Part shown: in pieces, positions 31,139 to 39,482 of the stretch
Position numbering within the stretch: position 1 is the first letter of the stretch
How the letters are laid out: every line of letters begins with the position of its first letter
Assembly: GCF_022343555.1 (NCBI RefSeq)
Contig: NZ_JAKQZH010000001.1
Location: 186,001 to 250,000, forward strand
Direction of reading: 5' to 3'
Length of the DNA stretch: 64,000 nucleotides
From: Marinobacter sp. C7
GTDB taxonomy: Bacteria > Pseudomonadota > Gammaproteobacteria > Pseudomonadales > Oleiphilaceae
Translations under genes and position numbers: made by a program
Notes under the pieces: model-generated
Told to the model about the DNA's origin: nothing
Database searches by the model: none
What the model saw: the letters and a program-made list of their open reading frames with translations, nothing else

Positions 31139-31206
31139 GATTTTGATCCGACGAATTACGAGGAAGGCAGCCCGGCAGTGACCCAGGCTGCCACCGGACT
31201 CGAAAA

Positions 31207-31238
31207 GCCCCGACTGGTAGCCCAGCCGGGGCTTTTTT
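31207..31238 (+). terminator. Attenuator terminator before the DAHP synthase gene
   Basis: Stem GCCCCG-A-CTGG paired with CCAG-C-CGGGGC (one A-C mismatch), followed by six T. It lies 68 nt after the leader-peptide stop and 32 nt before the structural gene. A second perfect stem, GGCAGCC with GGCTGCC at 31166-31192, lies between. CCGGGC in the last leader codons can pair with GCCCGG at 31170-31175, competing with that stem. I cannot assign the antiterminator with certainty. Confidence 0.85.
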
Positions 31239-31269
31239 GATTCTGACCAAGGGAAACGGGAACACCGAT

Positions 31270-32322
31270 ATGAACATGCCACTGAACGCCGATACGCTGA
31301 ACTGTGCCGTTGCCGCAGGAGACAGCCATCGTCAGGAAACCGCTCTGCCATCACCGGGCCAGCTGCGCAAGGAGTTTCCGGCGGGGCCGGATCTGTTGGC
31401 GCAGGTGCAGGGGTATCGTCAGGCAATCCGGGATATCCTGCAGGGCAAGGATGACCGTACCCTGATCGTGATGGGGCCGTGCTCCATCCATGATGAGCAG
31501 GCAGCACTGGATTATGGCCGCCGGCTCAAGGCACTTGCCGACGAAGTCAGTGACCGGTTCCTGATCGTGATGCGAGCCTACCTCGAGAAGCCGAGGACGA
31601 CCGTGGGCTGGAAAGGCCTGCTGTACGATCCGGAGCGCAACGGGCAGGGAGATCTGCACAAGGGACTGGTACGTTCCCGCCGGCTTCTGCTTGATCTGGC
31701 CGGGCTCGGTTTGCCCCTGGCGACCGAGGCCCTGAGTCCTTTCGCCATGGATTATCTGGGAGACCTGGTCAGCTGGAGTGCTATCGGGGCCCGCACCACG
31801 GAATCCCAGATCCACCGGGAAATGGTGAGTGGCCTGCCCATGCCGGTCGGCTTCAAGAACGGCACGGACGGCGGGATTGCGGTGGCCACCAATGCCATGA
31901 AGTCCGCCGCCCATCCACACCATCATCTGGGGGTGTCCGTCACCGGGGCGCCGGTGATGATTTCGACCCGGGGTAACCCGGATACCCACCTGGTACTCCG
32001 GGGTGGCCGGGGCGTGACCAATTACGACGCCGACAGTATCGCCGCGGCCGTGGAGGGGCTGGCCAGGGCGGGTCTGGCCACTGCCGTTATGGTGGACTGT
32101 AGTCACGACAATGCCTGCAAACAGGCCGACCGACAGGTCGACATTGCCCGGGAAGTGATGGCTCAGAAACGGGCCGGTAACAGCCATATCTGTGGATTGA
32201 TGCTGGAAAGCTTCCTCGAACCGGGCCGCCAGGACGAGGGCGACGAGCTGGTCTACGGTTGTTCCATTACTGATCCGTGCCTGGGCTGGGAGCAGACGGA
32301 GGCTCTGATCCGGTCACTGTAG
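31270..32322 (+). CDS. aroF: 3-deoxy-7-phosphoheptulonate (DAHP) synthase, class I
   Basis: A 350-aa enzyme joining PEP and erythrose-4-phosphate, the first step of the shikimate pathway. AroF/G/H family marks are MGPCSIHDEQAALDYG, MRAYLEKPRTTVGWKGLLYDP, LSPFAMDYLGDLVSWSAIGARTTESQ, GFKNGTDGG and MVDCSHDNACK. I cannot tell Tyr-, Phe- or Trp-sensitive isozymes apart from motifs, so the symbol is provisional. I start at ATG 31270; the open frame to 31237 lies in the terminator's T-tract. Its 3' end overlaps the convergent LysE-family gene by 56 nt. Confidence 0.93.
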   Translation: MNMPLNADTLNCAVAAGDSHRQETALPSPGQLRKEFPAGPDLLAQVQGYRQAIRDILQGKDDRTLIVMGPCSIHDEQAALDYGRRLKALADEVSDRFLIVMRAYLEKPRTTVGWKGLLYDPERNGQGDLHKGLVRSRRLLLDLAGLGLPLATEALSPFAMDYLGDLVSWSAIGARTTESQIHREMVSGLPMPVGFKNGTDGGIAVATNAMKSAAHPHHHLGVSVTGAPVMISTRGNPDTHLVLRGGRGVTNYDADSIAAAVEGLARAGLATAVMVDCSHDNACKQADRQVDIAREVMAQKRAGNSHICGLMLESFLEPGRQDEGDELVYGCSITDPCLGWEQTEALIRSL

Positions 32323-32938
32323 ACAGCAGCAGTTGCGCCGCGAGGGCCAGCAGCACCCCGCCCATGACGCGGTCCAGCCAGTGGCCGAAACGGCTGAAGG
32401 CCCGGCGGACCCGGGGCAGGGTGAAAAATACTGCCACCAGGGCAAACCAGACACCGGTGGCCGCCGCCATATAGATGCCGTATCCCGCCTGTACCACAAG
32501 TGGCGTGCCGGGGCTGATCACGACCGAAAACAGGGCCACGAAGAACAGCGTTGCCTTTGGATTCAGGGCATTGGTGAGAAAACCGAGTCGAAAGGCGGCC
32601 AGGGCAGATTGTGCAGGCGCAGATCCGGTCTCCACATGAATGCTACCGGCCCTGGATCTGAGGCACTGCAGGGCAATCCATGCCAGATACAGGGCTCCGA
32701 TCACTTTCAGCACGCTGAACAGCATGACTGACTGCTTGATCAGCAGGCCGATACCCAGCAGGGAATAGGTTACATGCACCAGAATACCGACGCCCACGCC
32801 GGCGGCACTCAGCAGGGCATTTCTTCGGCTCTGGCACAGGGCCTGCCTGAGCATCACCGCAAAATCCGGCCCGGGGCTGACCACGGCCAGCAGATGAGCC
32901 ACAACAATGGTCAGAAACTCTGGCCAGTACTGAACCAT
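32267..32938 (-). CDS. LysE/RhtB-family exporter
   Basis: A 223-aa inner-membrane protein with about six helices. The family signature AVVSPGPDFAVMLRQAL is near the N-terminus, and GFLTNALNPKATLFFVALF in the middle. Members export amino acids such as Lys, Thr or homoserine lactone; the substrate here is unknown. ATG at 32938 has GGGAG upstream, so I discard 13 extra residues from an earlier start. The 3' end overlaps the DAHP synthase gene by 56 nt on the opposite strand. Confidence 0.88.
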   Translation of the reverse strand: MVQYWPEFLTIVVAHLLAVVSPGPDFAVMLRQALCQSRRNALLSAAGVGVGILVHVTYSLLGIGLLIKQSVMLFSVLKVIGALYLAWIALQCLRSRAGSIHVETGSAPAQSALAAFRLGFLTNALNPKATLFFVALFSVVISPGTPLVVQAGYGIYMAAATGVWFALVAVFFTLPRVRRAFSRFGHWLDRVMGGVLLALAAQLLLSTVTGSEPPSAPSPGTDQ

Positions 32939-33124
32939 CCGGTATCTCCCGTCGAACCTGTTGGTAGGAAACGCCAAGGGTAGGTCATTTTAAGGCAGGT
33001 GTCCTGCGGGATGCCCATCTTGCTTTACGCCAGCATCCCGTCGGCTTCTATACTGAAAACACAGACAGACCACCCGAGAACTCACAGGACCCGGCCTGAT
33101 CTGCGCCGGCTGAGGAGGCATGTT

Positions 33125-34567
33125 GTGAAAAAACGCGAAGTGGATGTGGCAGTCATCGGGGCAGGGACCGCAGGCATGGTGGCCTATCAACGAGTGCGCA
33201 AGGCAACAGACAGCGTCGTCCTGATCGAGGGGGAGCAGTATGGCACGACCTGCGCCCGCGTTGGCTGCATGCCCAGCAAGTTGCTGATTGCAGCTGCAGA
33301 ACATGCCCATGCCATGGTGGAGGCGGAGGAATTCGGTATCTCGCTGGGAGAGGTCGCAATTGACGGTCGCCGGGTCATGGAGCGGGTGCGCCAGGAGCGT
33401 GATCGTTTTGTCTCGTCGGTGGTGGATTCCGTCCAGGGTTTCCCCGACCCCCACAGGTTGATGGGCCATGCCCGGTTTGCCGGCCCCAATCGCCTGATTG
33501 TGGGAGATGACGTGGAGGTTCAGGCCGAACGCATCATCATCGCCACCGGGTCCCGGCCAAACATTCCGGGCTTTCTGAAGGAAGCGAAGGATCGCCTCAT
33601 CGTCAACGATGACCTTTTCGACTGGGATGACCTGCCAGATTCGGTAGCAGTCTTCGGGCCGGGGGTGATCGGCCTCGAACTGGGGCAGGCCCTGAGCCGT
33701 CTCGGTGTGCGGGTTCGGATGTTTGGCGTGGGCGGTGCGATCGGCTCGATCCAGGACGATGCCATCCGCGCCTGTGCCCTCGAGATCTTCAACCAGGAGT
33801 TTCCGCTGGATCCGGATGCCGATGTTACCCATGTCGAACGGACCGATGAAGGGGTGGCCGTGACCTTCAAAAACGGCTCGGGCGAACCGGTGACCGAAAC
33901 CTTCGATTATCTGCTGGCAGCCACCGGCCGTCGCCCGAACGTGGACAACCTGGATATCCAGAATGCCGATATCGAACTGGATGACCGGGGTTCACCGGTG
34001 TTCGATGAGTACACCCTGCGCTGTGGCGACAGTCATATCTTCATCGCCGGGGACGCCAACAATGACCGTCCCCTGCTGCACGAGGCTGCGGATGAGGGAC
34101 GTATCGCGGGAGACAACGCTGCAGCCTGGCCGGATGTGCGTACCGGTCTGCGCCATGTTCCCCTGGGAGTGGTGTTTACCGACCCCCAGATTGCCGCCGT
34201 GGGGCTGACCATTGATCAGGTCGAAAAACAGTGCCATGGCTGTTTCGCGGTGGGCGAGGTTTCCTTTGCAGACCAGGGGCGCAGCCGGGTCATTGGCAAG
34301 AACCGGGGGGTTCTCCGGGTGTATGGCGAACATGGCAGTGGCCTGTTCATGGGGGCGGAAATGTTCGGGCCGGCGGCGGAACACATTGCCCACCTGCTGG
34401 CCTGGTGTGCCCAGAAACGGATGACCGTCAGCGAGATGCTGTCGATGCCCTATTACCATCCGGTGATCGAGGAGGGCCTGCGTTCCGCGCTCAAGGACTT
34501 GAACCGGAACCTCCAGATTGGCCCGGAGCTGGCCGATGAGTGTCTGGAGTGCGGGCCGGGAGTGTGA
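33125..34567 (+). CDS. Dihydrolipoyl dehydrogenase family flavoprotein
   Basis: A 480-aa pyridine nucleotide-disulfide oxidoreductase. FAD-binding VIGAGTAGMVA is at the N-terminus; the redox disulfide is Cys43/Cys48 in TTCARVGCMPSK; a second dinucleotide motif GPGVIGLELGQAL and the C-terminal catalytic YYHPVIEEGL are present. It is not next to 2-oxoacid dehydrogenase genes, so it is a stand-alone member (Lpd3- or mercuric-reductase-like), and lipoamide may not be the substrate. GTG at 33125 with GAGGAGG six bases before it is the clear start, although the frame opens further upstream. Confidence 0.9.
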   Translation: MKKREVDVAVIGAGTAGMVAYQRVRKATDSVVLIEGEQYGTTCARVGCMPSKLLIAAAEHAHAMVEAEEFGISLGEVAIDGRRVMERVRQERDRFVSSVVDSVQGFPDPHRLMGHARFAGPNRLIVGDDVEVQAERIIIATGSRPNIPGFLKEAKDRLIVNDDLFDWDDLPDSVAVFGPGVIGLELGQALSRLGVRVRMFGVGGAIGSIQDDAIRACALEIFNQEFPLDPDADVTHVERTDEGVAVTFKNGSGEPVTETFDYLLAATGRRPNVDNLDIQNADIELDDRGSPVFDEYTLRCGDSHIFIAGDANNDRPLLHEAADEGRIAGDNAAAWPDVRTGLRHVPLGVVFTDPQIAAVGLTIDQVEKQCHGCFAVGEVSFADQGRSRVIGKNRGVLRVYGEHGSGLFMGAEMFGPAAEHIAHLLAWCAQKRMTVSEMLSMPYYHPVIEEGLRSALKDLNRNLQIGPELADECLECGPGV

Positions 34568-34584
34568 CCGGCCCTTGATCCCGG

Positions 34585-34860
34585 TCAGCAGGTGCTCGGG
34601 TGGTTGTCGGGCAGGCTGTTGCGCGCCCCCCTTGCATTGCCAAGGTGACGAGCCCACATCTTCTCATGGAAGAAGTAGGCCACGGTGTTGATTGCCGGTT
34701 CGACCATGGCAATCAGGCAGCCCACAATGATGTCTCCGGTCAGCAGGTAAGCTACCGTGAAGGCAACAGTAAAGTGGGTGATGGCAAAGGTGATTGTCTT
34801 TAGCAAGGACTGGTCGCCCTTTGAGCCATGGTCGTGTATGAACAATTTCAAGGCACTCAT
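34585..34860 (-). CDS. DUF2061 family small membrane protein
   Basis: A 91-aa protein with two hydrophobic segments. SLLKTITFAITHF, TVAYLLTGDIIVGCLIAMVEPAINTVAYFFHEKMWAR matches DUF2061, a family of unknown function. ATG at 34860 (GGCGGA upstream) is my choice; ATG at 34893 is possible and the frame is open to 34938. It is convergent to the flavoprotein gene, with a TGACCGG/CCGGTCA hairpin across the two stop codons. Confidence 0.8.
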   Translation of the reverse strand: MSALKLFIHDHGSKGDQSLLKTITFAITHFTVAFTVAYLLTGDIIVGCLIAMVEPAINTVAYFFHEKMWARHLGNARGARNSLPDNHPSTC

Positions 34861-35024
34861 GATCAGGTCCGCCAACGTGGTTGTGAAATCCATTAAAGAG
34901 CGATTGAGGCTGATTGTTAAATAGAACGTCCGAAGCAAATCAATAGTGCCTGGCTATGGGCTTTCTAGAAGGTGCATAAGTCTTAGCTATGGAAGAGATT
35001 GCCTGATACAACTTCACGAATTCT

Positions 35025-35048
35025 GTCGTCCCACTTAAAGTGGGCGAC
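35025..35048. promoter_or_regulatory. Palindrome upstream of dps
   Basis: CCCACTT-A-AAGTGGG at 35030-35044, extended outward by GTCG and CGAC with a single bulged T. The 11-bp paired structure lies 34 nt before the dps start and may be an operator (for example for an oxidative-stress or iron regulator) or an mRNA hairpin. I do not recognise it as an OxyR or Fur site. Confidence 0.45.
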
Positions 35049-35081
35049 ATCACACTTGAATCAGCGTCAAGGAGGCACGTA

Positions 35082-35555
35082 ATGAGTAAGAACTTCATTG
35101 GTCTTGATAACGGAAAAACCGTCGAACTGTCGGACGCCCTCAACGATCTGTTGTCCAATTACCAGATCTTTTACATGAATGTTCGCGGCTACCACTGGAA
35201 CATCAAAGGCGAGAACTTCTTCGAGCTGCATGCCAAGTTCGAAGAACTGTACGACGACCTGCTCCTGAAGATTGACGAGATCGCCGAGCGGGTGCTCACC
35301 CTGGGCCACCGTCCGGCGCATGCGTACAGTACCTACATGGAACGCTCGGAAATCCCGGAGCGGAAGGATGTTTCCGACGGGCGTGAGGCAGTCGAGAACA
35401 TTGTGGAAAGCTTCGGCAAGCTCATCGGCAAGCAGCGCAACCTGCTGAGTCTGGCGGGCGACGCCGAGGATGAAGGCACCGTTGCGCTGATGAGCGACTA
35501 CATCTCCCAGCAGGAAAAGACGGTGTGGATGTACCGGAGTTATCTCGGGAAGTAA
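35082..35555 (+). CDS. dps: Dps family DNA-binding ferritin-like protein
   Basis: A 157-aa dodecamer-forming mini-ferritin that stores iron and protects DNA during starvation or oxidative stress. The inter-subunit ferroxidase ligands are visible: His38 (GYHWNIKG), His50 (ELHAKFEELYDD), Asp65 and Glu69 (KIDEIAERV). The N-terminus is short with few Lys residues, so direct DNA binding may be weak. ATG at 35082 has GGAGG six bases upstream. It is monocistronic, between a palindrome and a strong terminator. Confidence 0.94.
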   Translation: MSKNFIGLDNGKTVELSDALNDLLSNYQIFYMNVRGYHWNIKGENFFELHAKFEELYDDLLLKIDEIAERVLTLGHRPAHAYSTYMERSEIPERKDVSDGREAVENIVESFGKLIGKQRNLLSLAGDAEDEGTVALMSDYISQQEKTVWMYRSYLGK

Positions 35556-35570
35556 GCGTAAAATGCACTG

Positions 35571-35601
35571 AAAATGGCGGCCTCCGGGCCGCCATTTTTT
35601 T
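35571..35601. terminator. Terminator after dps
   Basis: AAAATGGCGGCC and GGCCGCCATTTTTTT form a GC-rich stem with A and T tracts on both sides, 15 nt after the dps stop and just before the end of the convergent flavoprotein gene. It probably works in both directions. Confidence 0.9.
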
Positions 35602-35604
35602 GCC

Positions 35605-36732
35605 TCATACTGCAACTTCCAGCGGCGGAACCTCCCGGTGCAGGAACCACTTCTCGGTCACCACCTTGCGGGTAAACCAGTGGGAACGCATCAGGGTGCT
35701 GGCCAAGGGGGTCTTGAGCCAGGCCGGTACCTGCCAGCCCTGTTCTGACTCCGCCGCCCGGTTACCAAAGCGTTCGGCGATGGCATCGCCATACACCTGA
35801 AGGGACGAGGCTGAGTAGTCGGTGGCCTTGCGTATCACCTCGGCGGCAAGCAGGGCGGATTCCACAGCCGGTCGAATACCCTCGCCGCTCTGGGTGTAGG
35901 CCAGCCCGGCGGAATCGCCAATCAGGATCACGCCGTCATCGACCAATGGACGCTCGGCGTGGGCGTAAAGCAGATAGGCATGGCCCTTGAAGCGCCCGGG
36001 CAGGTCGGTGGGAATCCGGCCCGCGGCTTTCATCTCCTCGACAAACGCCTGAAGGTGCTCGGTGAGCTTATGGTTGTCTTCCCGGCCGAGGCCGATGTTG
36101 AGGTAGTTGCCTTTTCGGAATACCCAGGCATACCCCTTGAGGTCCCTGCAAAACCAGAGCTCGGGTGTGTCACCCCGGGCCTGGCAGAGGCTGGCCTGAG
36201 CGTCGGTCATTTCAAACTCCACTTCCTTGGCGGCCACCACCGTTTCGTGGCTGCCGGGACCTTCACCCAACAGGCGGGCGACCGGGCAGAAATGGCCTCC
36301 GGCACCGACGATCAGCGGTGCCTCCCAGGTCTCGTTGACAACCCAGTTGCCGCCCCGGCGTTCTATGGATTTTACCGGGGTGGCCAGCTGTCTGGTCGCC
36401 GTTGTGACCCGGTCCAGCAGGTAGGCATCGAACTCGCATCGCCGGATACCGTAGCTGACGACCTCGCCGTGATCGTTCTCTACCGGTGGTTGGCCCATCA
36501 TCCCGATACGGAACCGGCGGATGGGCTGAAGAGTCCTGCCGTTACCGTAGGCGTCCAGGTCGATGTCCAGTTCTTTCATGACTGCGGGTGTGACCCAGCC
36601 CGCACAGGTCTTGTCCCGGGGAAAGTCCTGCTTGTCGAGGATCAGGATTCTTTTTTCCGTGTTTTCCAGGGCCTTGGCCAGGGTCGAGCCGGCAGGGCCG
36701 GCGCCGACGATGATCAGGTCATAGTAGTCCAT
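35605..36732 (-). CDS. Geranylgeranyl-reductase/FixC-like FAD-dependent oxidoreductase
   Basis: A 375-aa flavoprotein. FAD-binding IIVGAGPAGSTLAKAL is at the N-terminus, DKTCAGWVTPAVMKEL follows at about 40-55, and GVILIGDSAGLAYTQSGEGIRPAVESALLAAEVI is the typical second FAD motif. Relatives reduce or oxidise isoprenoid and lipid chains. It starts inside the stop of the cyclopropane synthase gene (TGATG), so the two are translationally coupled, and a role in lipid-chain modification after methylation is plausible. No substrate can be read from sequence. Confidence 0.85.
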   Translation of the reverse strand: MDYYDLIIVGAGPAGSTLAKALENTEKRILILDKQDFPRDKTCAGWVTPAVMKELDIDLDAYGNGRTLQPIRRFRIGMMGQPPVENDHGEVVSYGIRRCEFDAYLLDRVTTATRQLATPVKSIERRGGNWVVNETWEAPLIVGAGGHFCPVARLLGEGPGSHETVVAAKEVEFEMTDAQASLCQARGDTPELWFCRDLKGYAWVFRKGNYLNIGLGREDNHKLTEHLQAFVEEMKAAGRIPTDLPGRFKGHAYLLYAHAERPLVDDGVILIGDSAGLAYTQSGEGIRPAVESALLAAEVIRKATDYSASSLQVYGDAIAERFGNRAAESEQGWQVPAWLKTPLASTLMRSHWFTRKVVTEKWFLHREVPPLEVAV

Positions 36733-38045
36733 CAGGCCTCCTCAGGCGCAGCCGGGAAGGTGTAGAGGTGACGGCGGTTCCTGGGTAGCTGATTATTGCC
36801 GCCATGGGTAAACACCACCTGGAACAGTTGCAGCGATCCGGCCCGGAAGGCCGCAATGGAGCCGGCCAGGTAAAGCCGCCAGGCGCGGGTGAAGTGCTCG
36901 TCGTACATGTTGGAGACCTTGTTCTCACTGGCGTCGAAGCGCTCAAGCCAGTGGCTCAGGGTCTGGGCGTAGTGTAAGCGGAGGTTTTCGACGTCCAGGA
37001 CCGAGAAATCGCTGTGTTCGCAGATCTCCATGAACTCGCCGATGCTGGGCGGATAGGCGCCCGGGAAGATCCGCTTTTCGATCCAGGCGTTCATCAGCAT
37101 GGGCCGGTTGCGGCCGATGCTGTGGAGCAGGGCAATGCCATCCGGCTTGAGGCTGCGCTTGATCAGCTCGGACAGCGCCGGATAATTCTCCTTGCCCACA
37201 TGTTCAAGCATGCCGATGGACACGAAAGCATCGTACTGCCCCTTGATGTTGCGGTAGTCATCCTCCACATAGGTGATCAGCCCATCCAGCCCCTGCCGTT
37301 CGGACTCCTGCCGGGCGTACGCCAGCTGTTCCCTGGAAATGTTGTAGGAGTGCACCTTCACCCCATAGTTACGGGCCATGTACCGGGCAAGACCGCCCCA
37401 ACCGCAGCCGGCTTCCACCACGGTCATGCCGGGTTTGAGCCGGAGCTTGCGGCAGACATGTTCCAGCTTGGCGAGCTGGGCCTGCTCCAGGCTCAGGTCC
37501 GGCTCCTCATAGTAGGCGCAGGTGTATTGCATCTGGGCCTGATCCAGCCAGAGCTGGTAGAACTCGTTGCCAAGATCGTAATGGTGATGGATGTTCTCCT
37601 TGGCTTCGGCAATGCCGGTGGATCGGGGGTTGTGGTTTTTCCATAGCGCATCAAGCCATCGGGGCCACTTCTCGCGCGCCGCATGGACCGCCCGGTAGAG
37701 GGTTTCCATCAGATCGGGCAGGTCGCCTTCCACATCGAGCCGACCGGCGGCGTACAGGTCGCCAAAGGCGAGGTTTGGGTTGGCGACCAGTGAATACAGG
37801 GCCTTGGGATCTTTCAGGTGAAGGACGAAGCTGGCTTTCTGTTGTTCGGGCTCGATTACGTCACCGTTCCAGAGCCGGAATTGCACCGGGGGTGAACCTG
37901 CCATCCGCATCAGTTTGGTGACCAGCCACCGTTCGTAGTTGTGTGGCTCGCGGTCAATCCGGGTGTCTGCCAGTGGCAGGGTCAGAACGTGTGCTTTTTG
38001 CTCTTTTTCCGTTCGTTCGTTTTTCCGGGCAGTACTCTCAGTCAT
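36732..38045 (-). CDS. cfa: Cyclopropane-fatty-acyl-phospholipid synthase
   Basis: A 437-aa SAM-dependent enzyme that methylenates cis-unsaturated acyl chains of membrane phospholipids. The SAM site VVEAGCGWGGLARYMARNYG and the following YNISREQLAYAR are intact; the lipid-facing N-domain (residues 60-130) precedes the DLGNEFYQLWLD segment. It is longer than E. coli Cfa (382 aa), mainly at a charged N-terminus. Because it is coupled to a flavoprotein gene, it could instead belong to a Cfa-like methylase making methyl-branched or furan-type fatty acids. Confidence 0.9.
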   Translation of the reverse strand: MTESTARKNERTEKEQKAHVLTLPLADTRIDREPHNYERWLVTKLMRMAGSPPVQFRLWNGDVIEPEQQKASFVLHLKDPKALYSLVANPNLAFGDLYAAGRLDVEGDLPDLMETLYRAVHAAREKWPRWLDALWKNHNPRSTGIAEAKENIHHHYDLGNEFYQLWLDQAQMQYTCAYYEEPDLSLEQAQLAKLEHVCRKLRLKPGMTVVEAGCGWGGLARYMARNYGVKVHSYNISREQLAYARQESERQGLDGLITYVEDDYRNIKGQYDAFVSIGMLEHVGKENYPALSELIKRSLKPDGIALLHSIGRNRPMLMNAWIEKRIFPGAYPPSIGEFMEICEHSDFSVLDVENLRLHYAQTLSHWLERFDASENKVSNMYDEHFTRAWRLYLAGSIAAFRAGSLQLFQVVFTHGGNNQLPRNRRHLYTFPAAPEEA

Positions 38046-38142
38046 GGGGTTCCCCTTCCCTCGGTTACCTGTCTGAAATGAGTGACTTCCGTTCAGTATA
38101 GAAAATGATCACAAAATGTCAGGTTGCGCTCCGATCAGGCAC

Positions 38143-38169
38143 AAAAAAACCGGGCCGAGGGCCCGGTTT
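38143..38169 (-). terminator. Terminator of the TRAP operon
   Basis: On the minus strand AAACCGGGCC, loop, GGCCCGGTTTTTTT: a strong stem with a T-tract 18 nt after the dctM stop. Confidence 0.88.
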
Positions 38170-38186
38170 GTCAACGAATCGCCAGT

Positions 38187-39482
38187 TCAGTAGGTCGAAC
38201 TCATCCCGAACCATTCCGGGAAGATGACGATCAAGGCGAGCACGAATATCTGAATGGCAATGAACGGAATGATGCCCTTGTAGATATCCGTGGTCTTTAC
38301 TTCCGGAGGTGCCACCCCCTTGAGGTAGAACAGCGAGAACCCGAACGGCGGGGTCAGGAAGCTGGTCTGCAGGTTCATGGCGATCAGGATGGCGAACCAG
38401 AGCATGTTGATACCCATGGCTTCCGCCACCGGTGCCAGTATCGGCACGATGATGAAGGAAATCTCCACGAAGTCGATGAAGAAGCCAAGTACCAGAATGA
38501 CCGCCATGGCCAGAATGATGAAGCCCCACTGCTCGCCCGGCAGCATGTGCAGCCAGTCTTCAAGCAGGTAATCACCGCCGGTGTAACTGAATACCATCGA
38601 AAAGGCTGTTGCACCGATCAGGATGGCAAAGACCATCGCGGTCACCTTGACGGTATCTGCGGCACTGTCCCAAACCATCTTGAACGAGAACTGGCGATAG
38701 ATGATGGCCAGTACGACTGCGCCGACGCCACCGAGTGCCGAAGACTCGGTCGGGGTGGCGATGCCGGTGAAGATGGAACCGAGAACCACCACGATGAGGG
38801 CCAGAGGCGGAATGATGGCGATCAGCGCAGAGACGATTTCCTGCTTGCGGGAGCGGGTTGGATCCTCCGGCATCGCCGGCGCCGTTTCCGGCTTCAGGCG
38901 GGTCAGGATCAGGATATAGATGATGTAGAGGCCGATCAGGACCACGCCGGGCCAGACAGCGGCCTTGAACAGGTCACCCACCGGCAGGCCCAGGACATCA
39001 CCGAGAATGATCAGGATGATGGAGGGCGGGACAATCTGGCCCAGGGTGCCGGAAGCACAGATGGTGCCGGTGCTCAGGCGCTTGTCGTACTTGTGGGCCA
39101 GCATCACCGGCAGGGAGATCAGGCCCATCGCGACGACACTGGCGCCAACCACACCGGTAGAGGCCGCCAGCAGGGCGCCCACCAGGATGGTCGATATGGC
39201 AAGCCCCCCGGGCAGGCCACCGAACAGGCGTCCCATGGAGGTGAGCAATTGCTCCGCCAGGCGGGTGCGCTGCAATACCACGCCCATGAAGATGAACAGG
39301 GGCACCGCCATCAATACCGTGTTCTGCATCACGCTCATGATGCGGAACGGCATGAAGGCGAACAGGTCCATACCCTCGGCGTAGATGCCGAAGAACAGGG
39401 CGACGCCGCCGAAAGTGAACGCCACCGGGAAGCCCAACATCAGCATGAGGAGGGCGACACCGAACATAATCATACCGATCAT
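38187..39482 (-). CDS. dctM: TRAP transporter large permease (DctM type)
   Basis: A 431-aa inner-membrane protein with about 12 helices; the translocating subunit of a sodium-driven tripartite ATP-independent periplasmic transporter. Family marks: LMLGFPVAFTFGGVALFFG at the N-terminus, MAVPLFIFMGVVLQRTRLAEQLL, GVVGASVVAMGLISLP and GTLGQIVPPSIILIILG. It overlaps dctQ by 4 nt (ATGA). Confidence 0.94.
   Translation of the reverse strand: MIGMIMFGVALLMLMLGFPVAFTFGGVALFFGIYAEGMDLFAFMPFRIMSVMQNTVLMAVPLFIFMGVVLQRTRLAEQLLTSMGRLFGGLPGGLAISTILVGALLAASTGVVGASVVAMGLISLPVMLAHKYDKRLSTGTICASGTLGQIVPPSIILIILGDVLGLPVGDLFKAAVWPGVVLIGLYIIYILILTRLKPETAPAMPEDPTRSRKQEIVSALIAIIPPLALIVVVLGSIFTGIATPTESSALGGVGAVVLAIIYRQFSFKMVWDSAADTVKVTAMVFAILIGATAFSMVFSYTGGDYLLEDWLHMLPGEQWGFIILAMAVILVLGFFIDFVEISFIIVPILAPVAEAMGINMLWFAILIAMNLQTSFLTPPFGFSLFYLKGVAPPEVKTTDIYKGIIPFIAIQIFVLALIVIFPEWFGMSSTY

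Noticed and set aside
30917..31507. Upstream extension of the secretin-like frame over the DAHP synthase leader
   Set aside because: It would precede a good signal peptide and cross a promoter, leader peptide and terminator on the other strand; the ATG at 30916 is the credible start.
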